Part shown: positions 11,035-23,414 of the stretch, one piece after another
Layout of the letters: the number at the start of each line of letters is the position of its first letter
Numbering within the stretch: the stretch's first letter is position 1
Source of the DNA: Rhexocercosporidium sp. MPI-PUGE-AT-0058
Lineage: Eukaryota; Ascomycota; Leotiomycetes; Helotiales
Direction of reading: 5' to 3'
Assembly (NCBI GenBank): GCA_020746875.1
Contig: JAGTJL010000020.1
Coordinates: 806,001 to 870,000 of the forward strand
DNA length: 64,000 nt
The notes under the pieces: generated by a model
What the model saw: only the letters and a program-made list of their open reading frames with translations
Database searches by the model: none
Told to the model about the DNA's origin: nothing
Position numbers and translations under genes: made by a program

Positions 11035-13551
11035 TATGGTGAAGACGGTATCCAGTCCCACAATCTTAGTGACATTGCTGGCTAAGAAAACGCGATCTGA
11101 ATATATGGCATTAGCATCGAAACCAGACATGCCAGGCACGAAATTGGTCTTTGCAGTTACGGCGTCGAATCGAATATAGCCGCAGGGGTCCCGAACAGGA
11201 TACCTGAGTCCCTGGTGCCGATCATGGCAAATTGCTAGAGAGCCGTGTTAGATAGGGTGGGCTTGTGTAAGAATTGTGTCGCAGAGTATATTCCAGATGG
11301 GGTACAAATGATGGAATTCCCATTTTCATCAGGGATTTTCAGCTGCCAGGGAACGGTTTTGGGCGATGATGTTGACGGATACTGGATCCCATGGCTCGCC
11401 TACATACGGGAGGATGAAGGGGTCATGGTAACTCTTGACGACGAAATATCCAGAGTATAGAGGCTACAAGTCTAGATTAATTTCCGCTGGAGGTGTGATG
11501 CTGACGTCTATGGTCGCAGACGAACCGGCTTGCACAGTGATAGAGCTCGTGGAGAAAGAAACGATGGCAAGAATGGGGTATGTTTGGCTGATGAAACGTA
11601 TGCGGTACTTGTTGCCATTCACAAGTCCAGCAGCCTCGTGGCTCAAGATATATATCTTTGATGGCTTACTGCTGTTTTTGACTGTCAATATTTTCTTAAC
11701 CGTGCCGACTAGCGTGCCCGGGTTGAGCTGCTGTGGAGATATCAGACTTTCAAGCGCGATTGCAGCATGAGGATCTAGGAGACCGGCTCCTTGATGAGCA
11801 GCTGAGGGGATTATAGTCTTTGTCGTAGTACAAGGATAACGGGAAGCAGTGTTGACCCAGAGATTGAATATCTCATTGACGCTCTTTGTTGGGAGCTGGG
11901 ATTACACAAGTGAGGAGCACCCCGCTACAAATGGTGTCTCCATAGATGTCCCAGATATCAAGGTGTATCCACCTGCTGAAAGTGACCATGTTGATAAGAT
12001 GTCACCACCAAGAACAGAAAGTTGAGGCTTCAGATCTACCTCTGTAAGGATGAGAAGTTGGTCGCGGAACTACCTGTGACTTGATTCGGACTTTGTGCAG
12101 CGTAAATATCTGGCTTGACGTGGTGGAAGAAGAGCCTGTACGCCGGTTTCTTTTCCGCCTCCATAATGATGCTCAATGCATCTTCAGCCGGAATAACCTA
12201 GAACGGACCATGCTCTAGAGGTTCTATTCGGTAATAATTAAGGTACATCGTTATCCGAGATTCCGCGGTAGAGTACATCATCGCCTACTTAAATCCATAT
12301 GCTGATGCAGCAGCTGCCTTGGTTGTGCTTGTACAAGTGCCGCCGGTCTTGATAGCCAAAATTGTGGTGCCCGAATCAACCATCTGGGTTGCTGCTGCTG
12401 CTGCAAATTCATATTTGTAGCACACCGTCATGTCACTGACTTCGCTACCGGCAAGAATGATGATGCTCATGCCATCTGATGATGCATCAACTAGAAATGT
12501 CGAGGCATACCGGAAATTTCGCCCACGAGTATCAAAAAGCTGTTAGGTTCTGGACAGTAGGTATTGTCAACAGATCCAACGGCGAGCACTGTTGTTCTTA
12601 CAGCTGGGGATGAAGACAAGAATGGACCTACGAACATGTTAGAAGGACGAACTGGTTTGACCACATATCTTTACCAAGATTCCCATCATTATTAGTAGCG
12701 ACGATCGCGGCTATTCCGTGTGGATTTAACAAAGCTGCGATATCGTTGAAAGGGCCACCAGCTTCATCTGGATTCAACGACCCAAGATAATATGCTGATG
12801 ATATATACACCATCAGATGCAGCCATCAACATGCCCGCAATGACCACGTCGTTGTCGGCCGATCCATTACATCCAAAGACACGATATATTCCTGGGCATC
12901 CTTAGCTCAAGATCGTTGCATTGAACACGAATGAGGACTTATCCAAAGTCGCCTCAGGCGCAACTTCGAGCAGACCGAAACCCGAGTCGACAGGATCTTC
13001 CATGCCGATTATTCCCATTTACAGGTGTACCATGTGCTCCTTCTGCACAGGTAGCCAATGGAATGGGACTAGTGATTATGGTATTGGGATAGTCGTCACT
13101 GACCAGGTCATACCCGAAGGAAATTTTGCAGCCAGGACCAAAACATCCCCCGAGAGACGGATGCACGTAATTGACTCCGGTGTCTAAAACGGCGATCTTG
13201 ACACCAGCTCCTTTGATACGTGAAGTATGCAACTTATTTATGGGGGATATCTACAGTGCGAAATGGGGATTAAAGTCTTCACTAATATGTGGTAAAGTGA
13301 CTTTCGCTGCTCTACTATTGGTGGGGGGGGGGGGGGGGGGGGGGCTATCGCTCACCTGTCGAGCGGTCAATTTATAGTCTACTTAATGGTCATCTGACGA
13401 TAGAAGACGGTATCATGATCTCCACATGCCGCTTGGTGACTGGATTCCAAGTTGTAATGGCAGTAGCTGCATTCCAAGGAAGAATCTCTGTTGCAGCTTC
13501 CGATACAGCTCCTAAGACGAAGACAACAAGCGATATTGTTGGGAGAAACAT
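11035..13551 (-). pseudogene. Subtilisin-like serine protease (S8) pseudogene
   Basis: Read on the minus strand, this is a full-length relic of a secreted subtilase with PA and Fn3-like domains. It begins with a signal-peptide-like start (MFLPTISLVVFVLG) at 13551. Next come the catalytic Asp motif (AVLDTGVNYVHPSLGG, about 13185), the His region (AHGTPVN, about 13030), and an oxyanion-side segment (IVATNNDGNLGKD, about 12690). The catalytic Ser motif (GTSMETPFVAG) lies near 11935, and a C-terminal Fn3-like part with SITPPAE and PLYSGYF near 11460. These segments lie in different frames separated by stops. For example, the frame shifts just after the His motif, where GIIGMEDPVDSGFG continues in another frame, and a TAG interrupts the Fn3-like part just before PLYSGYF. 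A 22-base C run (G on the plus strand) breaks the prodomain region. Family members are extracellular proteases; no product is expected here. Confidence 0.88.
13323..13344. repeat. G22 homopolymer tract
   Basis: Twenty-two consecutive G residues on the plus strand inside the decayed prodomain region of the protease relic. The length may be inexact because sequencing is unreliable in such runs. Confidence 0.85.
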
Positions 13552-15214
13552 TCTGTTGGAGATGGGGTGATGGGTTCCAGCAAAACAAATTCAAAAGAAA
13601 GAGGTCTCAAAGAAGAGGCACTATCAATATAAATAATCTCAGTATAATTGTATGCAAAAATAACTCTCCGTTCCTTGTCATGTTGAAGGGCTTTCAAATG
13701 TCTCCATAGTCGCGATCTCAGTCGAGTTATGATAACTGCAGTTCTACAGGTGCATCCAGAGAGTACGATCTGAGTACTATGTGACTTTTCACCTTCTTAT
13801 CTGCAACATTGGTTCTTGATTGATTTCGTTATCAATTTGGAGGCTCCTCCTCGGTTTCATATGTGTACGAGGTGTTAGTGATAGACTATTGAGTACAGTA
13901 TGCAGAAGTTTGGTAGCGAGAAATCACCCATGTCCTTACCGCAGCTGATGTTTTGAGGGCCACCGACCAGGTAAGTATGGCGCAAAACATGAATCAATTG
14001 TGAATATATGGAAGTTGTCTGTCTCCCTCAGATCTCAGAATTTTACATCAGGAATATTTTAGGACTCAGCAGGTCATTTTTAGCTGAAAGGCCTTGTGTA
14101 GATATACCCGGTGAAAAGTTAGTGCTGATAACGATTTGTGTCTGTCGGGTAAAAGCGTTGCAGAAATACCTACTCGTTCTTAGAAAGAACCTTTAGGTAT
14201 AGAATATATATATATATATATTTTGGAAAAACCGAAGCTTTCCAAAATATCTAGAAATGCTTGGACGTCGCTTATCTGGGGCTTCATGTTGTATTCCGCG
14301 ACATAACAATCCTTCATGCAGTTAATATTAGACAAATAGAGGAATTCATCGACTGACGCGGCAATGAAAGTACCAGGTTAATAGCGCAGCAGTGCAATGT
14401 TACACCTCAAGGCTACAATGGTACCGCGACTGTACCGTCGGAGAGTTTTAACCCGTAGCCATGGACCGTGGGAAGGATCATGGTTACTCCAGATCCTGCT
14501 TTGGCATAGAGCAGCTCCGTACATCCACAATCAAAACAGCCTAGTTTGTCTTTCAGGAATTCTGACGAGGCGTTGAGAATGAAGCAGCAGGAACCTTTGC
14601 GCGGCTCGGAAGGTATGGATGGAAAAGGGATGTTGTTGTAAGAGCTCAGAATCTAGACCATGACGAGGACTCTGGGTTTCTATGCACTGGAGCCATCAGA
14701 GGCCTTTGGTGGCTCCGAAGTAAGGGCGAAGAGAATGAGCCTTCGTCTTCCCAATATTTACGAGAGTTGGTCTTGGAACTGCGTGAGTCATGTCTACTTA
14801 ATAAATTTTCCAACACAAACACGTAACCGCGAAAATAGCTTGGGAATTCTGTATTATTAACAGAGCCTTGACCCATTCTGCCTTTTGCATAATTTCGAGG
14901 TACTACAAAGTTCTACACTCCTTCAAAGTCTATCAAAGGGGCCTCTTCTCTTGGTTTGTTTTCTTTCAGCCAGGGGCTCGCTTGAAGGAGCTTGGCACGG
15001 GCCCGTCCCGCGCCGCCAATCGCGTGACGTGGGGTTGTTGAGAGCGCGAACCTGGAAAGCTGCAAAATACGGGGTTCTTTGCGTAACTCAACATCAGCAA
15101 CCATCTCCACATCCCCATGGCTCTCGAAAAGCGGTAACATTCTTGCAGCATCTGCTGCATATACAATTCAAGATTTACCAGTCACTGGGATACGATCTCC
15201 AACGAGCTTCTACA
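13552..15214. other. Intergenic region upstream of TAM41
   Basis: AT-leaning sequence with many stops in all frames. It contains a TA dinucleotide run and hairpin near 14204-14250. The last few hundred bases should carry the TAM41 promoter. No coding potential was recognised. Confidence 0.45.
14218..14250. repeat. Perfect 12-base inverted repeat (hairpin) beside a TA run
   Basis: ATATTTTGGAAA at 14218-14229 is exactly complementary to TTTCCAAAATAT at 14239-14250, with a nine-base loop. It directly follows a TATATA run from about 14204. It could be the terminus of a decayed MITE or a cruciform-prone site. No flanking open frame was found. Confidence 0.6.
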
Positions 15215-15332
15215 ATGGCTTGCCGACACCTCTTTGTGAGCACAAACAACACCGAGGCGTGTTTGGCATATGCCATAGCTAACAACTCGTCCGCAGGTGC
15301 CCTTGAGGACACTGGGAACTCGGAACCCTGGT

Positions 15333-17118
15333 ATGCGATCTCAATACACTCGCATCCGTCCCATCCGACCAGCTACGCTTGCTACTGTTCGATTCCTTGC
15401 GTCGCAACCCCCCAAAGCTTCAAGCTCCGAATCGATCAGTGAATATGCCTCGGACTCCGCGTCTTCTAAAGCTCCCCCAATAGCTTCCTCCGATGCCTCG
15501 AAATCTAGCTCTACGACTGCCCCTCCCCCAGACTGGGAAGATAATCCAAACTACGATATTTCACACTTCTCGGAGTTGCCGCATACGAATTTCGGGGTCA
15601 ATCAGCATATTGTGATCAACGATGAGTTTAAGGAAGCGTTACGACAGATACTTTGGCAGTTTAGGGCGCCTATCCGATACGCTTTTGCATATGGGTCGGG
15701 CGTATTTCCACAATCGAAGCAGGTATGTGTCTAGAATTTCATTGTGTTTCTTTTGTGCGGTCATATGGTCCTTGAGTGAACACATCTACAGGAGGATCTG
15801 GATCTGGGGGCAGCTGACAATCGAATTGTGGAGGCTTAGTGTGGCGACCATGCTGCGCTGCCAAATGCTGTCAGCTGGGACTGATGAGAGCTTAGCAGTG
15901 GAAGTACATACCGGATTGTACAGCCAGAGTTACGGCGGATTGATCGAGTAATCAATTGCTAATTCAATGTTGCAGACAGCAGGTTCATCATCAACGACCA
16001 CGTCCATCCACTCGAAAGCGCCCCCAGCGGTTGAAAAGGCACAAGGAGGTACACCAAAAATGATCGATTTTATCTTCGGCGTCTCATACACACAGCACTG
16101 GCACTCGTTGAATCTCCACCAGCATAGGGATCACTACTCAGCATTAGGGTCTTTGGGGTCGGGCGCTGTTTCTGCGGTTCAAGACAAGTGGGGAGCTGGA
16201 GTATATTTCAATCCGTTTGTAACGGTCAATGGAACCCTGATCAAGTACGGTGTGGTAAACCTGGACACGCTATGCACCGATCTCTCCGAATGGGACACGT
16301 TATACCTCGCGGGACGATTACAGAAGCCAGTCAAGATCTTACGAGATGACCCTCGAGTGCGACTTGCCAATCAGGTCAATCTATTGTCTGCATTACGAAC
16401 AGCACTCCTACTCTTACCGCCCGAGTTTACGGAGCAGGAGTTGTACGGGGTGATCGCTAACATCAGTTATATGGGAGATCCACGAATGGCATTCCCAACG
16501 GAGGACAAGTCTAAAGTAGCGAACATCGTTGGTAACAATCTTCCACATTTCCGGCGTCTCTATTCGCCCCTCATCGAGAATCTTCCCAACGTCAGCTTCA
16601 ACGACCCAAAGTGCTCCGATCCAGACTGGGCCGCCGACAGTACCGCCAACGTCTCCTTAGCTCAGGACATGGACCCCGTGAAACGAGGAAACATGGTCCG
16701 CCGTCTACCAAAAGCTTTCCGATCGAAGCTCTACTTCCAGTACCAAAAGAAATACCAGATCCCCCGAGCGGAATTCAACAAGATGCTTGAATCGGCCAGT
16801 GACGAGGATGCAACCAGAATCAACAGACGCGAAGGGGGAGGTTTCGAGAGGAGGATCGCCAACGAACCGCCCGAAGATTTACGAGCCGAGGTCAGATATG
16901 TGATCAAGAAGACGATTGGGTGGCCGAGCACGAGCCAGAGTCTGAAGGGAATATTGACATCTGGAATCGGAAGATCGTGGCGGTACATGAGTGAGAAGAT
17001 GGAGAAATACCGAGAGGGCAAACGGAAAGCTGCTGAAGCAGCGAGTGCAAAAGCTAAAGAAGCGATTGTTGGAAAGGAGCAAGGGGAGGGGGAGGGGGAG
17101 AAGCTGAAGAAACCTTGA
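15333..17118 (+). CDS. TAM41: Mitochondrial CDP-diacylglycerol synthase Tam41
   Basis: Inferred exons are 15333-15722 and 15976-17118, 510 residues. The Arg-rich, Asp/Glu-free start (MRSQYTRIRPIRPATLATVRF) is a typical mitochondrial presequence. It is followed by a Ser/Pro-rich linker. The conserved Tam41 core starts near residue 95 with FRAPIRYAFAYGSGVF, then IDFIFGVSYTQHWHSLN, GAGVYFNPFVTVNG, IKYGVVNLDTL and YLAGRLQKPVKIL. These match the yeast nucleotidyltransferase that makes CDP-diacylglycerol from phosphatidic acid and CTP on the inner mitochondrial membrane, the first step to cardiolipin. The 253-base intron is long for this window. A 21-base upstream exon at 15215-15235 could splice in frame to 15297 and add a new N-terminus. 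I use the first ATG of the long exon, which already makes a good presequence. The C-terminus is Lys/Ala/Glu-rich. Confidence 0.92.
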
Positions 17119-19761
17119 GAATCTAGGTACAGCCGGCGTTGCGTTGATGATTGAGGACGATTTTTCTTTTCCTCTGGGGAGGGGTTTTTTAAGTCCTTGT
17201 ATTGTATTGTACCTTTGTGGGTGTACAGACAGTCTTGCTACGGCTAGACTACAGACAGCAAGCAAGCAAGCATGCTCTTTTCCCTTTGTTCGGTTGTGGC
17301 GTGGATAGCATAGGTGGGAAGGGAAAAGCCGTCAGGATACCACCTTGATAGGATCCTGCTAAGCGCGCAAAATTCAAGGGAAAGCCTGAAAACTACACAG
17401 CACACCCGTGCGAGACGCCGAGTCGTGATCTAAAATACTTAAGTTCAAAGGTTCGAATGGTGCTTCCATCTTGTTCCGAAATTCTCAGATCCCGCGGAAT
17501 GTCAGTCAGTGAGGTAGGAGAAGAAAACTAAGATGCCTCCCTCCTCACCTCCCTTGTACTGTACCATATGTTTTTTTCTGTCTCTCCCCTCCAGACTGTA
17601 GATACTAGATCACGGATGAACACCTCCGCAGCCATCAACTTTTCCGAACCATGCATATACACAGCCTCGGTATCCGTTAATGGCCACACGTGGTACCGAG
17701 TCCAATACCCGAAAACGGTGCATGGCAGGGCAGAGCAAGGTTGTATTGGTAGTGGCAGTGTAGCAAGACCAGATGCAGCAGCCGCGTGAGTGAGTGAGTG
17801 AGCGAGTAGAACGCCGCCCGTCTTATGTGGCGTTGTAGTGGCCGGGTTGGGATCTTATGCTGATTTGCATTATTTCTAGGTGGTGAGGTGGTGCGTGCCC
17901 AGGCAGATGGGTACATTGGGACCAGAAGGCTAAGGAGTCGAGTGAGAATGAGGATGATGGTGAGTAATATATCGAGGTGGTGAGGTGAGTTGATAACGCT
18001 ATTGATACAGCGGTGGATATAGAGGTATTTTGCTATTCAGTACGCAGCTACAGATTTCGATGTAGATTTTGATGCGGATTCTGTGCTGCAGAGTGCCTGC
18101 ACGAGAGAAGAGTATCATGTAAATGCAACATCGCTCAGAGATACTGACGGAACGATGAGGATGACTAGAAGATGATGTGATGAAGAAATCTCATTGCGTT
18201 TTTTTTTTTTACTTAAAACTGGATTTACTGCTGTGCTTTTGCTTGTATGAACTTCCACTATAGTTCTGCAATTACTTTTTGCCTCGGAATGGATGTATCA
18301 TTGTGACGATTTGCTTCCAACAACCGCGCGTTGGCTGCATCAAGCCAGTGATCTCCGATCCGAAGCAATGTGGCTGGCTGATTCGCACGATTCAGTTCTG
18401 TAGCTTCCTTACGAGAGATACGAAGATGTAAGTACAGTACATGAGACAAGAGAAGAAGAGGAGAGAGAAGCTGGAGAGATTGGGAGTGAATACATACATC
18501 CTTACATATCACCACCATCAAGCTATTTCATATCCCATTTCATCTCATCCCATCTCCCTCACACCGGCCCTCTTATCGATCGCACAACACAGCACAGTAC
18601 CAGTACCAGTACTGTATCGCCAAAACCCCTCAAAACTCAATCCTAACCCAGCATCCGAACCTCTCCCATGCATGCCCTCTCTCAAACTCTCCCGAACCCA
18701 CGGAAGCGAGAGAAGTGAGACTTTAATCGTATTCGAAATGATCGCCCTCGCCCCGTTCAATACTACCATCAGCATCATCAGCATCATCAGCTAACCCGAT
18801 CATCTACCTATCTACCCGACCATCCGAACCTAAATCTATTGATTGTGAGTGAACTCAATTCATGCCTCCCCTCCCCCTGCTCTCATCATGCCTTGTCAGG
18901 CCATCCATGCCTTATTTTCCGCTTAACCTTCACCCTTCCTTTCCCTCGCCGGAATCCGGAACCCGGAACGCGGATAGAGTTCTGCGAGGAGCGAGGGGGT
19001 TCGTTCGTTATGCGATCATTATTGTCTGGGATGAAGGGGTGAAGGGCTCAAGGGATGGGATGATGGGATGATGGGACGAACGGTTGCAGTGCAATGCAAT
19101 GCACGAGGAAGGAGAAGCTTATTCTGACTTTTTCTTCTTCTTCTTCTTTTTTCATGCGTTGGTTAGGGTTTTGAGTTTGATGAGGGTTAGGATGTTAAGG
19201 TAAGGAAGGTATGGGTGAGTGGGTGGGTTGGTGGGTCTTCGACGATAAAGGTAGTAGTGTATCAAATCAGATAGATGTGTTGTGCTGTGTATTTTTTTTC
19301 TTGCTATGTTGATTCTGGACGGGTGTTGGAGATGCGCTCTTGTTTACCTAAAGGGAAGATATACCTGAAAGATCATAACTGGGAAGGGAAAAGAGCATTC
19401 AATGTGAGGACTGAACTTTGGAGGGAGATCAAGGGGTCTTTCTTGTCTTGATTATTGTAGGTATCTGTCTGTCTCGCTCGGGATTTGGATCTTTCCCATC
19501 TCTCTTCTCTCTCATTTCATCCAGCCCGTTCGACCAGTGTACCCACTCGTACATCGGCCTCCACTCCACTAGTACCACAGAGACAAGCCTTTCTCCCTTC
19601 CGGACACCAACCCGATCCAATTCATCCATTCCATATCAAAAAATTCCCCAAAGCCAGACCACCAGGTCAAATGGCACCCAAGAGTTAGAAACGCCAGAGA
19701 ACACCATCGCTCAAATAAAAGGACCACATAATCATCATCTCCCCATCGCTCCCCGGCGAAA
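17119..19761. other. Long intergenic region with simple sequence
   Basis: About 2.6 kb without a credible gene. It contains a T12-type tract near 18200, an ATCATCAGC repeat near 18770-18790, a CTT repeat near 19130-19148 and pyrimidine-rich stretches. Open frames on both strands are low-complexity (Ser/Pro/His or Arg/Gly) and follow these repeats. The last few hundred bases are 3' flank of the rhodopsin-like gene. Confidence 0.45.
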
Positions 19762-21550
19762 TTACCAGCCTCTACTACCCGCACCCTGCGAGCTCTTCAA
19801 GTACTCCTGCAATGTCAGCTCACCACTCCTCCTCTCAATAACAACATCGGTCCTAACATGCACCATCCTCGCCGAATCCATCGCCGCTGATTTCTCCAGA
19901 TCGATCGCATCACCATCACTACTTCCCGTCTGCGAGCTCCCTGATTTATACAGCGAGGGCGAACTCAGACTTGAGGAGAGGTTGTGCTCGCTCCCGCCGT
20001 TTAAGCTGGGGAGGGAGTGCTCGTCGGGGTTTTTGATGGGCGTGGTTAGCTCGGGAGAGGTGTTGCGGACGTCGAGGGTCGTGCGCCGATGGTGGCTGGT
20101 TCGGTGGCTGCGGCTGTGGTGAGGGGCGTGCGCGTGATTGTTGCTGAGCGGGTGGGAGGAGGTCGAGTTGAAGAAATCGGGGATGTAGCGCGCCCAGGAG
20201 GAGAAGTTGGCGTGGGTTGGTTCACCGGGATCGGTTTTGGCGACGATGTAGCGCGAGAGGACTGGGTTTTGTTAGATGGGTTTAGGGATGGGTGAGAGGG
20301 AGTGGATGACGAACCTGGGAATGAAGCTCCGAGTGTGTAGGCGAATACTTCGATGTCGTTCATCATGATGAATGCTACTTCGTTGTAGTATAGATCGTTG
20401 GTCTCGACTGTACGAGTTTTGAAAGATCCGTAGATGCCCACGAGACTATCATTTGTCAGTGGAAGGATCGAATGCTACAAGAGACGTGGAGACGTACCAA
20501 GCTATCGTCCCTAGCAGGGTGGCACAGAAGACCATCTGCAGGATCCTCTTCTCGTGTACTCGTAGTCGAACTCGGTTGAGGATTCGCAAAGGAACACTCA
20601 TGATCACCAAGTCGATTGGCACGGATACACTAATCCAGACTAGAAGTATCAAGTCAGCTTTGATGCGATAGATAGATTTTGAGATCTTACGCCATCGAAA
20701 TATGTCGTAGTTGACACATGACTCCATGGTGACGCTCCATAAGAAGTTGGATAAGAATGGCGAGCAGCCAAATACCCAAGGTAACGTGCACACTACACCC
20801 AGACTGGCAATAATCGTACAAAGTCCAAAGACGCAATACCGTAAACTTTTCAGGTTGTACGTTACTGAGGTTGTGGTCAGCGGGTTTGATCGAGGAATCG
20901 GTATTGAAGAAGACTTACATATTTGAAGGAAACAGAAACAGACGGATAGTTTGATACAAGAAACGACAATATAATATGCTGAAAAGCCGATTGTGAACTG
21001 TTCCTTTCTGTCAGCGGTATTCCCATGTCACGAGTCAGTCGTGGAGACATACGCGCCAGTGCCATGGCCTCCATGCTTTTTTAACATTCTGCATGTGAAG
21101 TCCACTCCCATACTTATTCGCACCAATCTGACTGGCAAAGAGCGCCGTCAGGAAAACCTGTCCGACGTTAGTGAAGCCTTAACCTCGATGTCACAACACA
21201 TACACCTGCCACTGCCATCCATATATCATCGCCCTTTAACCTCTTGAATTTCTTCCATCGATAGATCAGTCTCGACACGATCAAAATGACTGCACAATAG
21301 TGTTAGCTCCAGCACCTCTACAACAAGATAACTCTGTGTCGTATCGAAGAAATCCATTGAAATATTCCGTTCGGGTCGTCTTACGTGTTAACGAATTGCA
21401 GACACATATCGTTACGAGTTCCATCCGTTGGTGCCAGAATGGCGCAGGGTAATTTCTATCATACTGGGCGACATAGAAGGTCCCGTTGGTCTTGGCGCCG
21501 ACCAATATCGTACAGTTGCCAGTTGGAGAGCAAGAAGTATCGTTCGTCAT
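19762..21550 (-). CDS. Fungal rhodopsin-like (SAT4/Pth11-type) seven-transmembrane protein
   Basis: Eight inferred exons, 21550-21385, 21289-21204, 21157-21053, 20997-20919, 20864-20691, 20639-20498, 20445-20315 and 20261-19762, close in frame to 460 residues. The short N-terminus has three N-glycosylation sequons (NDTS, NCTI, NGTF) and should face outside. Seven hydrophobic segments follow. The family landmarks are an Arg-rich loop ending in GDDIW after the second segment, a GANKYGSGLH loop, a CSPF-x3-LW motif in the fifth region, and NDIEVFAYTLGASFPVL leading through the last helix. The 150-residue cytoplasmic tail is unusual, with a His/Ser/Arg-rich part (HHSRSHRTSHHRR) and then a Ser-rich acidic part. 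The family includes Pth11-like receptors, but there is no CFEM domain here. Ligand and role are unknown. Several exons are invisible as long open frames, so the model rests on phase closure and motif order. Confidence 0.85.
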
Positions 21551-22674
21551 ACTACCGACTGATCGGTGTCGTGGTAGAGTGATGCGCGTTCCTTATACCG
21601 CCGCCGTGAAGGCATACTCAGGACCGTGGAGAGAGAAGGTTATCTTGGCATCGAATCCGCATTTTCAAGCAGCAGCAAGCAAGATCTGGACTCCTGGATG
21701 GATGGCGGGTAGTCGATGGTATTAATATCGCAAGGGCAAGAACAGGGTTGGGCAGGGCAGGGTATGGTAGCAGCGTAAGACCCTCACCCCGGGAGAAGCC
21801 AGCCCCAGCCAGCCAGCAGCAGCCCTTGTCGGGTTTGATGATAAGGTCAGACTCGAGTATTTGTGATAAGAGTGAGGGGTGAGCCGGAGCCCGGAGCAGG
21901 ATGAGCAGGGTGAGCAGAACGCCACACCTGAAAGCTGATATGAGGAGCAGACGAGATCGTTACGGACATAGGCTGGGCGCCTGCAAGCTGAAATTGAAGT
22001 GGGAATTCAGGAACTGTGCGCTTGCATAAATTGCAGCAATGCCAATGCCCATGAGTGTGGAGGTACTCTACGGGAGAAGACTCCTCTACGATTACAGGCA
22101 AGTAAGTATAGTACGCACACGACACCGGACGGACAGGCAGTCAGATAGACTATGAAAGCCCGGCCTCGAAGGCCAGCTCTGGGGCCAGCCCAGCCAGCTC
22201 ACTGGACTTACAGTAGTATCTCCATGCCGTCTTCATAGCGCCAGACTTGTTTGCCGCCCACGTTCCCACCCTCTTTCTCACCGTCCCGGGTTCTGCCTGG
22301 CCGTGGCTTGAAGGCGCACCGTTGAGAACTTGAGACTCGAGATAGAGCGTGGGGGGACGACTGTGACCTGGACTGGTCCGTACAACAACATCAACACAAT
22401 ACGATGGGGCACGGTATTTGCTGTACAGTACCAAGAGAGCGGCGAAGAGCTCTCAACCAGCGAGCCAGCCAGCCTCCAGCCAGCCTCCAACCAGGGAGCC
22501 CAAGTCGGAGCCAGCATCAGGGCCACCCACTCGAACGAAAGTCGTACTATACGATGTAAGGTAAGCGAGAACAGAAGTCCTGCCCTGTCACTATCCCCTG
22601 TCCCTATTCCCTGTCCCGGCCTGTCACAAACTCACTCACCACGCGGACGCAGGTGCCAGAGAGGACATCGAGCG

Positions 22675-22701
22675 TCCACCACTTCCACCACTTCCACCAC
22701 T
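22675..22701. repeat. Three tandem copies of TCCACCACT
   Basis: Three perfect nine-base units in the simple-sequence-rich spacer between the rhodopsin-like gene and the permease. Confidence 0.8.
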
Positions 22702-23392
22702 GCCTTTTCACTTTTCGCCCATGCTCCCTTCTGGGCTGGCCCTCGATGGCCCATGCTCCATGCTCCATGCTCCACGATATGACAGGACCAGGCTCAACAG
22801 GCTCGACAAGTTTGACAGTCTCTGACAGCCTTTGACAGCCATTGACAGCTTCGGCCGACTGGCCTCTTCGGGTGGAGGCGAGCTTCCCGCCCTTCCCTTT
22901 ACCCCACCCGTGCAACTCGCTTGGGATAGGATTTACCCAATCACAGAATTCAGCGGTGGCCGGAGTGGGGCCCTTTCGATATTTGCCGCGAGTCAGGATT
23001 GGTTTAGGTAGCGAAGGAAAGAGGACGGGGAGGCAGAGGAGGCAGAGCAGGCAGAGGAGATGGCGGGATCACGGAGCAACTCTTGATCTGGTAAGGGAGC
23101 CAAGATAAAGTTGTCAAGGAGGTAGAAGTACGAGTACATGCGTGGTAAGGTATCATGCATGGGTTAAAAGGTGAGGTGGTAGGCGGGAAAGAACCATGGA
23201 TGGGATGGGAGGGATGGATGGGACCAGTGGTGGGTGAGATCGGAAGGGGTGAGGGATGCGAGCGAGGGAGCGGAGGGAGGGGCTTGGAAATCTTGCTGGG
23301 ACCGGGATGGGAGAGAGAGCACAATGCATCGGAGGCACGTGTCGGAGCCATAGCCTCCTTCCTGTTCAAGGAACGTACGTCCAGTCCGCTTT

Positions 23393-23414
23393 TCTCTCTC
23401 TCTCTCTCTCTCTC
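23393..23414. repeat. (TC)11 microsatellite
   Basis: Eleven uninterrupted TC units within a pyrimidine-rich tract. Not within any supported gene. Confidence 0.8.

Noticed and set aside
17440..17465. GGTTCGAATGG resembling a tRNA B box
   Set aside because: The last two bases break the consensus and no acceptor, D or anticodon stem can be drawn around it.
19418..20122. 234-codon plus-strand open frame
   Set aside because: Overlaps the last exon of the rhodopsin-like gene on the other strand and is Ser/Thr low complexity.
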